NCBI RefSeq assembly: GCF_014203715.1
Contig: NZ_JACHJP010000001.1
Location: 474,432 to 538,431, forward strand
Origin: Streptosporangium saharense
Lineage (GTDB): Bacteria; Actinomycetota; Actinomycetes; Streptosporangiales; Streptosporangiaceae
DNA: 64,000 nt
Direction: 5' to 3'
How positions within the stretch are numbered: the first letter of the stretch is position 1; each line of letters begins with the position of its first letter. The translations under genes were made by a program, and so were the position numbers. The notes under the pieces were generated by a model. The model saw only the letters and a list, made by a program, of their open reading frames with translations. It ran no database searches and was not told where the DNA came from. Positions 8,383-16,701 of this stretch are shown here, in pieces.

Positions 8383-8693
8383 GGATGATCCTCCGGTCTT
8401 CGGCTCGACATCGAGTCGTATAACGATAAAGCCTGTCGATCATATGCCGACCTCCCCCAAACAGGGCGGAGTGGAGATTGCGGGATGAGAACATTTGATG
8501 TTCGCCGGGCCCCGGTGGTGACGGGGCTGCCGGCTTGTCGCAGACCAGTTCGAATACCCCGTCTCGTTGATTGAAAAAGCCATTGTGGAAGATGGAAGTT
8601 AATCCGCCTTTCCAATGGGTCGCCGGGGTAAATAAAAGCGATTCTTTGTCGGGTGTCGACAGGCGGAGGACCAGGGAGAAGGTGAGATACGGC
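8383..8693. promoter_or_regulatory. Intergenic spacer with inverted repeat 8489-8503
   Basis: This 311-bp spacer precedes the methyltransferase gene and follows the TetR gene. GAACAT-TTG-ATGTTC at 8489-8503 is a perfect 6-bp-arm dyad, about 107 bp upstream of the methyltransferase start. The stretch 8560-8650 is unusually A+T-rich for the window (for example GATTGAAAAAGCC and GGGTAAATAAAAGCG). No credible ORF seen. The dyad may be an operator for the methyltransferase; its regulator is unknown. Confidence 0.4.
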
Positions 8694-9320
8694 CTACCGG
8701 TCGGGGGTGGTGATCTCGGTGGTCAGTTCGTCGATGAAGGTTCGGAAGAGGCCGGGCATGTCCACCCGGTCCGGGTTGAGGAGCCACTGCAGCTGCAGGC
8801 CGTCCATCATCGAGAACACCAGCCGGGCCACGGCCGTGGTGTCCACGTCGGCGCGGATCGAGCCGTCCTCCACCCCGAGCCGCAGGTTGGCGGCCAGGCC
8901 GCCGATGAGCTTCTCGTACCGGCCCACGGCCCAGTCCCGCGCGGGGTGCGCGGGGTTGACGGCCGCCTCGCTGGTCACGATGGCGAACAGCTTCACCAGG
9001 CCGGGCAGGTGCGCGTTGTGCTCGACGATGTTCACGTAGTGCCGCAGCGCCGCGGTGCCCGGGGTCGGGTCGTCGACGTGGAACTTCTCCGCGTCGAGCC
9101 GGTCACGGTATTCGAGGACGGCGGTGAGCAGGTCGGCCTTGGTGGGGAAGTGGTGCAGCAGACCCGGCTGGGACAGGCCGCACCCCTCGGCGATCTCCGC
9201 GATGGAGGCGCCTCGGTAGCCGTTCTCCGCGAAGATCTTGAGCGCCACCGCGAGGATGTGCTCCTTACGGGCCTGCCCACGAGGCTGGCTGCGGGGCTGG
9301 GGCCGACCGGGGTTGGACAT
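8694..9320 (-). CDS. TetR-family regulator of the importer/esterase operon
   Basis: 208 residues. The TetR HTH lies near residues 18-65: ARKEHILAVALKIFAENGYRGASIAEIAEGCGLSQPGLLHHFPTKADLL. The C-terminal ligand domain ends with MMDGLQLQWLLNPDRVDM. The ATG at 9320 is preferred over one six codons upstream because GAGGAAG lies at the right distance before it. It is the last gene of a six-gene leftward operon, 1 bp after the esterase stop, so it is co-transcribed with the genes it probably represses. Probable operators are at 16218-16235 and 17867-17877. Confidence 0.92.
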   Translation of the reverse strand: MSNPGRPQPRSQPRGQARKEHILAVALKIFAENGYRGASIAEIAEGCGLSQPGLLHHFPTKADLLTAVLEYRDRLDAEKFHVDDPTPGTAALRHYVNIVEHNAHLPGLVKLFAIVTSEAAVNPAHPARDWAVGRYEKLIGGLAANLRLGVEDGSIRADVDTTAVARLVFSMMDGLQLQWLLNPDRVDMPGLFRTFIDELTTEITTPDR

Positions 9321-9321
9321 G

Positions 9322-10731
9322 TCACCAATCTTCCTCATCTGACAGACCTGCCGCTGCCCGTAGCCTCCGCAGGGGACGCGAGGGGTCACGCTCCGTCGAA
9401 CAGGGTACGTCGAGCAGCCGGGTCCACCGGTCCTCAAGATCGAAACGCGGCCAGCCGGTCGGTGGGGCGCCGTCGCGGGCGAAGGCCGTCCACGCCTCGC
9501 CGAGGTCGTCGGCCAGGGCCTGCGGCGGGTTGGGGCCGGTGAAGATCGACACGCCGGGCCGGTCAAGGTTGTCGAAGACGAACGGCAGCTCCAGCGAGTG
9601 ACATGCCCCGAGCAGGCCGTCCCGCGCTCCCGACCGCCAGGTGAACAGGTAGCGCCACACATCCGGCGTCAGCGCGGCGTAGGCCTCGGCGAGCCGTTCG
9701 GTGGGTTCGAGGAACAGCCGGGCGCCGGTGAGCGCGGCGTGGGACGGCTCAGGAGAGCCGGGGGCCAGCAGGAAGAGCCCGCCCTCGTCGCGGTTGGCGC
9801 CGAGCAGGAGCGGGACCGGGGTGACCGTCCCCGCCCTGATCGTGTCCAGCGGCCTGGCGGGCAGGACGACGCCGTCCACGACCGGGAGGAACGGCAGCCC
9901 GACGTCGTCGCCCCCGGCCCGCAGCGCCGCGATGACCGACTCCTCCGCGGAGACCAGCTCGGCCACCGGGACCTCCCACAGCCGGTGCGTCTCGGTCTCG
10001 TCGAGGCCGAGTACGGCGAGCAGCTCGTGGGTCACCGCGTCGGCCCGCTCCGGGGAGCTGACCAGCTCGCCGCTGCCGCTCTGCACCACGGCCCGGTGGA
10101 ACAGCCCCGAGGCCACGGGCGAGGTGATCAGACTCACGATGCTCATCGCCCCGGCCGACTGGCCGAAGACCGTGACGTTCCCGGGGTCACCGCCGAAGGC
10201 CGCGATGTTCTCCCCGACCCAACGCAGCGCCGCGACCTGGTCGAGCAGGCCCACGTTGCCCGAGGAGACGTGCTCCGCGCCGAGCACCTCGGCCAGGTGC
10301 AGGAACCCGAGGACCCCCACCCGGTAGTTGACCGTCACCACGACCACACCGTGCTTGGCGGCCAGGCGCGAGCCGTCGTAGACGACGTCCCTGCCCGAGC
10401 CGTTGAGGAAGGCGCCGCCGTGGATCCAGACCATCACCGGCCTCGGCCCGCCGCCGGTGCCCGGCGTCCAGACGTTGAGGTTCAGGCAGCCGTCCTCCGC
10501 GGCGGGGTAGGGGAGCTGGCCGAGCATCTCCTCGGCCACGGCGTCATGGCACTGGGGTACGGCGGGGCCGTACTCGACGGCGGGTCTGACCCCCGCCCAC
10601 GGGGTGGGCGGCACGGGCGGGCGCCAGCGCAGGTCACCGACGGGGGAGGCGGCGAACGGCACGCCCAGGAAGGCGGTGACGTCCCCTTTGACCAGGCCCT
10701 CGACGGCTCCGTAGTGGGTGTTCACGATCAT
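9322..10731 (-). CDS. Type B carboxylesterase (alpha/beta hydrolase)
   Basis: 469 residues. Family motifs: EDGCLNLNVWTP, the oxyanion-hole VMVWIHGGAF, the nucleophile elbow TVFGQSAGAMSI (Ser in GQSAG), the acid-region GANRDEGGLFL, and the His in LLGACHSLELPFVFDN. No signal peptide, so it is cytoplasmic and acts on imported esters. The start at 10731 has GAGGAG just upstream; an ATG eight codons earlier is possible. It lies between the solute-binding protein gene and TetR in the importer operon, suggesting that the imported compound is an ester cleaved after entry. Confidence 0.93.
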   Translation of the reverse strand: MIVNTHYGAVEGLVKGDVTAFLGVPFAASPVGDLRWRPPVPPTPWAGVRPAVEYGPAVPQCHDAVAEEMLGQLPYPAAEDGCLNLNVWTPGTGGGPRPVMVWIHGGAFLNGSGRDVVYDGSRLAAKHGVVVVTVNYRVGVLGFLHLAEVLGAEHVSSGNVGLLDQVAALRWVGENIAAFGGDPGNVTVFGQSAGAMSIVSLITSPVASGLFHRAVVQSGSGELVSSPERADAVTHELLAVLGLDETETHRLWEVPVAELVSAEESVIAALRAGGDDVGLPFLPVVDGVVLPARPLDTIRAGTVTPVPLLLGANRDEGGLFLLAPGSPEPSHAALTGARLFLEPTERLAEAYAALTPDVWRYLFTWRSGARDGLLGACHSLELPFVFDNLDRPGVSIFTGPNPPQALADDLGEAWTAFARDGAPPTGWPRFDLEDRWTRLLDVPCSTERDPSRPLRRLRAAAGLSDEEDW

Positions 10732-10793
10732 CTGCGTCTCCTCGGACCATTCCATCAGAGAGGGGGGCGGGCGCGACCCCGCCCCCTGGGGGT

Positions 10794-12341
10794 TCACCTG
10801 GGCTTGACCTCCCAGGCGAGGTCGGGCAGGTAGCCCGAGGCGACCGTCACCCCGTCGAGCTTCTTGCCGTCGAAGGCGAAGATCTGGTCCTGCCTGGAGA
10901 CGGCCACGAACCACGCCTGGTCCACGACGTAGCGCATGGCCTCGCGGTACAGGCCCGGCTGTCTGGCCTGCGGCGCGGAGGCGGCGGACTCCAGCAGCTT
11001 GGCCAGCTTGGGGTCCTGCGAGGCGAAGGGGTTGAACGGCGAGGCGTGCGGGAGCATCCAGTCCAGCGATGTCAGGTAGGTCGGCAGGCCGCCGTAGGCG
11101 AAGCCGAGCGCCGGGAACGACTTGGACATCGCGTTGCTCAGGAAGGCGCCGACCGTGGTGTCGGTGACGACGTTCACCGTGACGCCGACCTGCTTCCACT
11201 GCTGGAAGACGGCCTGGGGCAGCAGGTCGAAGCCGTTGACCCCCTGCACCTCGGCCCGCAGCGTGAACCCGTCGGGGTAGCCCGCCTCGGCGAGCAGCTT
11301 CTTCGCCTTGGCCGGGTCGTAGGGGTAGCGGTTGTCGTAGTCGGGGACGTACCCATCCAGACCGGGCAGGGAGAGCTGGGTGGTCGGCTGGCCGTACTCC
11401 TTGAAGATCGCCTGGGTGATGGCCTGGCGGTCGACGGCGTAGTTGAGGGCCTGCCTGACCCGCACGTCCGCCAGCGGCTTGGCCAGCGTCCCGTCCCGGT
11501 CGGCGAGGTTGACCCCGGCGAAGGCGATCGGCGCGTTGATCACCGCGAGCCCGGAGGACTTCGCGGTGTCCGCCTGGTTGGCGACCAGCGCGGTCAGGTC
11601 GGCCTGCCCGGTCTTGACGGCGTCGAGAGCCGAACTGGGGTTGGTGACGACCTTGATGACGACTTTCTTCCAGTGGATGCGTGACTTGTCCCAGTAGTTG
11701 GGGTTCGGCGTGTAGGTGTAGTGGTCGCCGCTCGCACTCTGCGCACTGTCCAACACGTACGGCCCGGCCCCGAAGCTGTTGGCTCCCATCTTCGACGGGT
11801 CCGCCAGGCCCTTCGGGCTGATGACCGAGCCGACGAGCTGGATCTGGTCCAGCAGCAGCGGCAGCACCGGATGCGGCGTCGAGCAGTTGATCCGCACGGT
11901 CAGCGGACCCGTCGCGGTGACCGACTCGATGGCACTCGACCAGGTCGCGGCGTTGAGGCCGTTCTTCCTGGCGTAGTCCAGCGAGGCGGCGACGGCCTGC
12001 GCGGTCAGCGGCGTCCCGTCGGCGAACTTGACGCCCTCGCGCAGCTTCAGCTCGAAGGTCGTGTTGTTCTTCCCGACGTAGCCCCACCTGACGGCCAGGC
12101 CCGGCTGGACGTCCCCGTCGGGGCCGAGCCTGAGCAGGGTGTCGTAGGCGAGGTTGACGAACCAGTTGTCCGATCCGACGTTGGCCTTCACCGGGTCGAG
12201 GGTCGCCGGGGCGGCGCTGGCGACCACGGTGAGGGTCTCGGCGGCGTTCGATCCTCCGGTGGACCCGCCGCCGCACGCGGCGACCGATCCGGTGACGAGC
12301 GCGATCGAGATCATCCCGACCACTGCGCGATGCCTGGACAT
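10794..12341 (-). CDS. ABC importer solute-binding lipoprotein (family 5, peptide/nickel type)
   Basis: 515 residues. The N-terminal lipoprotein signal ends VTGSVAAC with Cys23 as the lipidation site, followed by a Gly/Ser linker. The mature protein has the SBP family-5 landmarks: LDPVKANVGSDNWFVNLAYDTL, LREGVKFADGTPLTAQAV, ADVRVRQALNYAVDRQAI, and YPYDPAKAKKLLAEAGYPDG. It would capture ligand outside the membrane for the DppB/DppCD/DppF parts encoded upstream. The start codon shares one base with the stop of the ATPase gene. Substrate not predictable. Confidence 0.94.
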   Translation of the reverse strand: MSRHRAVVGMISIALVTGSVAACGGGSTGGSNAAETLTVVASAAPATLDPVKANVGSDNWFVNLAYDTLLRLGPDGDVQPGLAVRWGYVGKNNTTFELKLREGVKFADGTPLTAQAVAASLDYARKNGLNAATWSSAIESVTATGPLTVRINCSTPHPVLPLLLDQIQLVGSVISPKGLADPSKMGANSFGAGPYVLDSAQSASGDHYTYTPNPNYWDKSRIHWKKVVIKVVTNPSSALDAVKTGQADLTALVANQADTAKSSGLAVINAPIAFAGVNLADRDGTLAKPLADVRVRQALNYAVDRQAITQAIFKEYGQPTTQLSLPGLDGYVPDYDNRYPYDPAKAKKLLAEAGYPDGFTLRAEVQGVNGFDLLPQAVFQQWKQVGVTVNVVTDTTVGAFLSNAMSKSFPALGFAYGGLPTYLTSLDWMLPHASPFNPFASQDPKLAKLLESAASAPQARQPGLYREAMRYVVDQAWFVAVSRQDQIFAFDGKKLDGVTVASGYLPDLAWEVKPR

Positions 12342-13387
12342 CACGTTTCCTCCATGTGAGCGTTTCCCGGACGGCCCACGGCGACCGCGCGGGCCACCGT
12401 GCCGTTTCCGGTGGGGGTGAGCTCCGCGGCCCGGTGGCAGGCGGCCGACGCGCCACCGGGAACCCCGTCGACGGGCAGCAGCCCGGGACGTTCCCTCCGG
12501 CAGATCTCGACGACGTGTGCGCACCTGGGCGCGAAAGGGCAGCCGGTGGCCGTCGGCTGTGACGCGCCCCTGGGGGTGGCGGGCTCGTCGTGACGTCCGG
12601 TTCTGATCCGCGGGTCGGGGTCGGGGACCGCGGCGAGCAACGCCCTGGTGTAGGGGTGGGCGGGACGCTCGTAGACCAGGTCCACCGGCCCGGTCTCCAT
12701 GACGCGACCCCGGTAGAGGACGACGACGCGGTGTGACAGGTACCGGACGACCGGCAGGTCGTGGGCGATGAACAGATAACTGAGGGACAGCTCCCGCTGC
12801 AGGTCGGACAGCAGGTTCAGCGTCTGCGCCTGGATCGACAGGTCGAGGGCGCTGACCGGCTCGTCACAGACGACGAGTTCGGCCGACGTCATGAGGGCCC
12901 TGGCGATGGCGACGCGCTGGCGCTGCCCCCCGGAGAACTGGCTGGGGTAGCGCTCGGCGGCCTTCGCGGGCAGGCCAACCCGCTCAAGCATGGCCGCGAC
13001 CCGCTCACCGACCGGTTTTCCGCGTTCTCCGGAGTGGACCAGCAGCGGTTCCGCGAGCGTCTGGCCGATGGTCCGCGCCGGGTTCAGCGACGAGTACGGG
13101 TCCTGGAAGACCATCTGCAGCCGGGCGCTGAGGGCGCGTCTGGTCTTTCGGTTGGCGTGGGTGATGTCGGCGCCGTCGAAGCGGATCCGCCCCGAGGTGA
13201 CCGGGGTGAGACCCAGCACCGCGCGGGCCACGGTCGACTTGCCCGAACCGGACTCGCCGACCAGGCCCACGGTCTCCCCGGGGCGGACGTCGAAGGACAC
13301 GCCGTCGGCCGCGCGCAGCGTGGGGGCGTGCCGCTGGCCGTACTCGACGGTGAGTTCGGTGACCTGGAGCAGCGGGCGGGGGGTCAC
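12341..13387 (-). CDS. Oligopeptide/dipeptide-type ABC ATPase (DppF/OppF-like)
   Basis: 348 residues. Walker A GESGSGKST, Q-loop MVFQDPYSSLNP, signature FSGGQRQRVAIARAL, Walker B LVVCDEPVSALD and switch His in FIAHDLPVVRYLS are all intact. The C-terminal extension has the Cys-rich oligopeptide motif (CPFAPRC, then ICRRERPG and ACH), which in this family can hold a Fe-S cluster. It overlaps the fused permease-ATPase gene upstream by 4 bp and the binding-protein gene downstream by 1 bp. Confidence 0.95.
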   Translation of the reverse strand: MTPRPLLQVTELTVEYGQRHAPTLRAADGVSFDVRPGETVGLVGESGSGKSTVARAVLGLTPVTSGRIRFDGADITHANRKTRRALSARLQMVFQDPYSSLNPARTIGQTLAEPLLVHSGERGKPVGERVAAMLERVGLPAKAAERYPSQFSGGQRQRVAIARALMTSAELVVCDEPVSALDLSIQAQTLNLLSDLQRELSLSYLFIAHDLPVVRYLSHRVVVLYRGRVMETGPVDLVYERPAHPYTRALLAAVPDPDPRIRTGRHDEPATPRGASQPTATGCPFAPRCAHVVEICRRERPGLLPVDGVPGGASAACHRAAELTPTGNGTVARAVAVGRPGNAHMEET

Positions 13388-15246
13388 AGGCGGGCTCCTT
13401 CACTGACGAGTTCCTCGACGTGCAGGCACCGCGTGAGCCTGGCCGGGGCCGGTCCGGTGAGCGCGACGGGCGCGGCGCGGCAGTCGTCGCCCGCGTACGG
13501 GCACCGGGCCGCGAAGCGGCAGCCGACCGGCCACTCCCTGGGGGAAGGGACGGTGCCGGGGATCGTGGTCAGCGCGTGGCCGTGCGCCGCCCGGTGGGGG
13601 TTGGCGGCCAGCAGACCCGCGGTGTAGGGGTGCAGGGGCCGGACGAACATGGACTCCACGTCGGCCTGCTCGACGACCTGGCCCGCGTACATGACCAGGG
13701 AACGGTGGCAGAGCGTGGCCACCACCCCCCAGTCGTGGGTGACGATCAGCACCGCGATCCCGGTCCTGCGCTGGAGGGTGTGCAGCAGGGTGAGGATCTC
13801 CTTCTGCACGCTCACGTCCAGCGCGGTCGTCGGCTCGTCGGCGATGAGGAGCTTCGGGCGCCCCGCGAGGGCGAGGGCGATGAGCACCCGCTGGGCCAGG
13901 CCGCCGGAGAGCTGGTGCGGGTAACGCCCGGCGACGCCCTCCGGATCGGGGACGCCGACCATGGCCAGGAGTTCCAGCACCCGCTCCCGCGCCTGCTCCC
14001 GGTTCGCCCCACTGTGTCGTCGTACGGCCTCGCGGAGCTGGGAGAGCACGGTGAAGGTGGGGTCAAGGGCGACCATCGGGTCCTGGGAGACGTAGGCGAT
14101 GCCGCTGCCCCTGACCCTGGCCAGCTCCGTGGGGGAGGCGGTCAGGTCGGTGCCGGCGAAGACCACCCGGCCCCCGGTGACGCGGCCGTTGCCGGGGACG
14201 AGGCCGAGGACGCCCAGGGCGGTGACGGACTTGCCGCAGCCGGACTCCCCGACGACGCCGAGCGTCTCACCCGGCATGACGTCGAAGCTCACGCCCTGGA
14301 CCACGGGGACGCCGTCGATCTCGACGGTCAGGTCCCGCACGGACAGCAGCGCCCCCGGCACGGGGGCCTCGGCGTGCTCCTTCGCCACGGGCGGCGGGGC
14401 GGAGGCCGTGGCGAGCTTGGAGACCGACCAGCTCTCCACGGCGCTGTCGCGGATCGCGTCGCCCAGCATGCTCAGGGCGACCACCGTCAGCACCAGCGGC
14501 ACCCCGGCGGGTACCAGCATCCACGGATCACGGTCGATCACCTGGGAGGCGTCGGCCACCAGGCCGCCCCAGCTCGGGGCGGGCGGCTGCGCGCCAAGGC
14601 CGAGGAAGCCGAGCCCGGCCTGGATGATCACCGCGACCGCGGAGAACAGGGCCGCCTGGACGATGACCGTGCTGGTCAGGCGGGGCAGGACGTGCCGCAG
14701 CAGGATCTGCGCGTCGGACAGGCCGCAGACCCGCGCCGCCGCGACGTACATCTCCTGCCGGATGCCCAGGGTGCGTGAGCGCAGCACCCGGATGAGCCCC
14801 GGGCTGCCGAGCACCCCGAAGGTGATCATCGCGGCGTGCAGGTTGCCCGGGAAGACCGAGAGCACGACCAGCACGATGATGATCGCGGGCAGCGCGAACA
14901 GCAGGTCGCCGACCCGGGTGATCAGGGTGTCGGCCCAGCCGCCCAGGTATCCGGCGACCAGCCCGAGGGTCACCCCGACCACCAGGTGGGCCACCAGGGC
15001 CTCGGCGACCGCGAGCAGCGCGGGCTGCCCGCCGTACAGGAGTCTGCTGAGCAGGTCGCGGCCCAGGCTGTCGGTGCCGAGGGGGTGCGAGGCCGAGGGG
15101 AGCGCCAGCACGTGGGACAGGTCCTGGTCGAGCGGACCGTGCGCGGCGATCAACGGCGCGCACGCGGTGGCCACGGTCAGCAGGACCAGCCAGGCGACGG
15201 CGACGACGGCGGCGGGGCGGCGCAGCAGGCGGGAGGTGGTCTTCAC
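13384..15246 (-). CDS. Fused ABC permease-ATPase (DppC-DppD)
   Basis: 620 residues. Residues 1-280 are a DppC-type permease with about six helices and an EAA loop (YVAAARVCGLSDAQILLRHVLP, ~167-188). Residues ~298-620 are a DppD-type ATPase with Walker A GESGCGKS at 333-340, QDPMVALDP, signature LSGGLAQRVLIAL, Walker B LLIADEPTTALD and the C-terminal Cys motif GCRFAARCPY. The two are joined by a 20-residue Ala/Pro linker with no stop or frameshift. Such fusions fix subunit stoichiometry. ATGA overlap with DppB upstream and with the second ATPase downstream. Confidence 0.95.
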   Translation of the reverse strand: MKTTSRLLRRPAAVVAVAWLVLLTVATACAPLIAAHGPLDQDLSHVLALPSASHPLGTDSLGRDLLSRLLYGGQPALLAVAEALVAHLVVGVTLGLVAGYLGGWADTLITRVGDLLFALPAIIIVLVVLSVFPGNLHAAMITFGVLGSPGLIRVLRSRTLGIRQEMYVAAARVCGLSDAQILLRHVLPRLTSTVIVQAALFSAVAVIIQAGLGFLGLGAQPPAPSWGGLVADASQVIDRDPWMLVPAGVPLVLTVVALSMLGDAIRDSAVESWSVSKLATASAPPPVAKEHAEAPVPGALLSVRDLTVEIDGVPVVQGVSFDVMPGETLGVVGESGCGKSVTALGVLGLVPGNGRVTGGRVVFAGTDLTASPTELARVRGSGIAYVSQDPMVALDPTFTVLSQLREAVRRHSGANREQARERVLELLAMVGVPDPEGVAGRYPHQLSGGLAQRVLIALALAGRPKLLIADEPTTALDVSVQKEILTLLHTLQRRTGIAVLIVTHDWGVVATLCHRSLVMYAGQVVEQADVESMFVRPLHPYTAGLLAANPHRAAHGHALTTIPGTVPSPREWPVGCRFAARCPYAGDDCRAAPVALTGPAPARLTRCLHVEELVSEGARL

Positions 15247-16190
15247 GAGGTCCTTACCCGGGGGTCGAGGCGTACGTAGGCGAGGTCGACCACGAGGTTC
15301 ACCACGATCACGAAGACGGTGATGTAGAGGACCGCGCCCTGGATGACCGGGATGTCGTGCTGGACGGTCGCCTGCTGGGTCAGGCTCGCGACGCCGGGCA
15401 TCGCGAACACGGTCTCGACGAACACCACGGCTCCCAGCAGGCTCACCATGAGCACGCCCAACACGGTCACGATCGGCAGCGCGGCGTTGCGCAGGATGTG
15501 CCGGTAGAGGATCGAGCGCGGCGAGAAGCCGTTTGCCTGCATGACCCGGATGAAGTCCCTGTTCATGGTGTCGAGCACGGAGTCACGGGTCTGCTTGGCG
15601 ATGATGGCGACCGCCCCCAGGGCGATCGAGACGACCGGCAGGACCAGCGACCCGGCCCACCCGCCGGGATCCTCCTCAAGCGGGACATAACCCGTCACGG
15701 GGAACCAGCGCAGCGTCACGGCGAAGACCTCGATGACGAGCAGCGCCAGCCAGAACGGCGGAGCCGCCAGGCCGAAGAGCGCGAGCCCATCGACGATCTT
15801 CATCAGCACACCGCCGCGACGGGCGCTGAGCAGGCCGAGCGCGACCCCGGCGAGGCCGGAGACCACGGTGCTGGCCAGGATCAGCGAGAGCGAGACCGGC
15901 AGCCGGTTCTGCAGGATCGACGTCACGGCCTCGCCGCTGAAGAGCGAGGAGCCCAGGTCACCCCGGAACACCTGGGTGAGCCAGTTCCAGTACTGCACGG
16001 GCAGTGGCTGGTCGAGACCGAGCTGACCACGGATGAGGCGGTACTGCTCGGCGGTCGAGTGCTGGCCCGCGATAGTGCGGGCCGGATCTCCCGGAACGAG
16101 GGAGACGAGCACGAAGGTCAGTGCGGATGTGAGAAAAAGCAGTGGCATCGACGCCAGAAGACGGCGGATGACGAGGCGAAGGGCGCCCAT
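15243..16190 (-). CDS. ABC importer permease (DppB-like)
   Basis: 315 residues, six membrane segments. The N-terminus has the family-specific VSLVPGDPARTIAGQ loop, and the EAA loop is DFIRVMQANGFSPRSILYRHILRNAALP. The C-terminus ends YVRLDPRVRTS, typical of DppB/OppB proteins. First gene of the leftward operon DppB, DppCD, DppF, binding lipoprotein, esterase, TetR. All junctions overlap or nearly touch except a 62-bp gap before the esterase. A TetR-type dyad lies 28 bp upstream of its start. Confidence 0.95.
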   Translation of the reverse strand: MGALRLVIRRLLASMPLLFLTSALTFVLVSLVPGDPARTIAGQHSTAEQYRLIRGQLGLDQPLPVQYWNWLTQVFRGDLGSSLFSGEAVTSILQNRLPVSLSLILASTVVSGLAGVALGLLSARRGGVLMKIVDGLALFGLAAPPFWLALLVIEVFAVTLRWFPVTGYVPLEEDPGGWAGSLVLPVVSIALGAVAIIAKQTRDSVLDTMNRDFIRVMQANGFSPRSILYRHILRNAALPIVTVLGVLMVSLLGAVVFVETVFAMPGVASLTQQATVQHDIPVIQGAVLYITVFVIVVNLVVDLAYVRLDPRVRTS

Positions 16191-16217
16191 AGCGCCTCCA
16201 GAGCTTCAGATTTACTT

Positions 16218-16235
16218 ACCGAGTACTCGCTCGGT
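16218..16235. promoter_or_regulatory. TetR-type operator ahead of the importer operon
   Basis: ACCGAG-TACTCG-CTCGGT is a 6-bp-arm dyad in an A+T-rich promoter stretch 28-45 bp upstream of the DppB start. Its right half, ACTCGCTCGGT, recurs with one change at 17867-17877 upstream of the esterase-like gene at 16691-17833. The TetR gene at the end of the operon is the obvious candidate regulator. Confidence 0.6.
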
Positions 16236-16639
16236 TATTTTGCTGACAGTAGTAGCCCGCTGACGGGGACACAAGAGGTGTTTCAAGGTTTCTCAGGACG
16301 TTTCCGCAGGTAGATCGCCTACGGACGTGCTTTCTCCCCCCGGCGCCAGGCAGGCTCCAGCCGTACGGGGCCCGGTGTCTGAGACGCCTTCAGGCCACGC
16401 AACGACATGCCTGGCTACGCGCTGGCGAAGGCGTTACGCGAGAAATCCGGCCTCGACGGCGTTGGCGCTCAGTCCACCCTCGGGCTCGGCCATCCCGGCG
16501 CCGTGCGTGAGGAGTTGGGGGTACCGGCGCCAAGCGTGAAGAGTGTCCGGCTTGGGCGCGCCGACGCTTGGACTGAGGAGCGAAGGAGCGAAGCGGATGA
16601 GCGACGAGGGAAAGCGTTGGCCTGAGGCGCCCAAGCCCT
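16236..16639. other. Intergenic region without a supported gene
   Basis: About 400 bp between the importer promoter and the terminator hairpins. Short frames exist on both strands, but none has a recognisable product or codon pattern. The stretch near 16580-16600 contains the reiterated GGAGCGAAGG/GGAGCGAAGCGG phrase, with the inverted phrases GCTTGGGCGC and GCGCCCAAGC at either end (16552, 16627). I read it as untranslated spacer with decayed repeats. Confidence 0.5.
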
Positions 16640-16701
16640 GCGGCGCCGAAGGCGCCGCAAAAGCAGCACAGCCCAAGCCCTGCGGCGCCGTCAGGCGCCG
16701 C
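16640..16701 (-). terminator. Two tandem GC hairpins, one spanning the stop codon
   Basis: GCGGCGCC-GAA-GGCGCCGC (16640-16658) and GCGGCGCC-GTCA-GGCGCCGC (16682-16701) are perfect 8-bp stems 42 bp apart within duplicated flanks (CCCAAGCCCTGCGGCGCCG in both). The second contains, in its loop, the TGA of the leftward serine hydrolase gene. They lie at its 3' end and should act as a double terminator, although clear U-tracts are missing. Confidence 0.65.

Noticed and set aside
8535..8570. AGTTCGAATA resembling a tRNA T-loop
   Set aside because: No pairing T-stem, acceptor stem or anticodon arm around it.
9598..10833. 411-codon rightward frame over the carboxylesterase
   Set aside because: Low-complexity Arg/Gly/Asp-rich product; the esterase motifs are on the other strand.
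13420..14778. 452-codon rightward frame over the fused ABC gene
   Set aside because: No domain; antisense to intact Walker and permease motifs.
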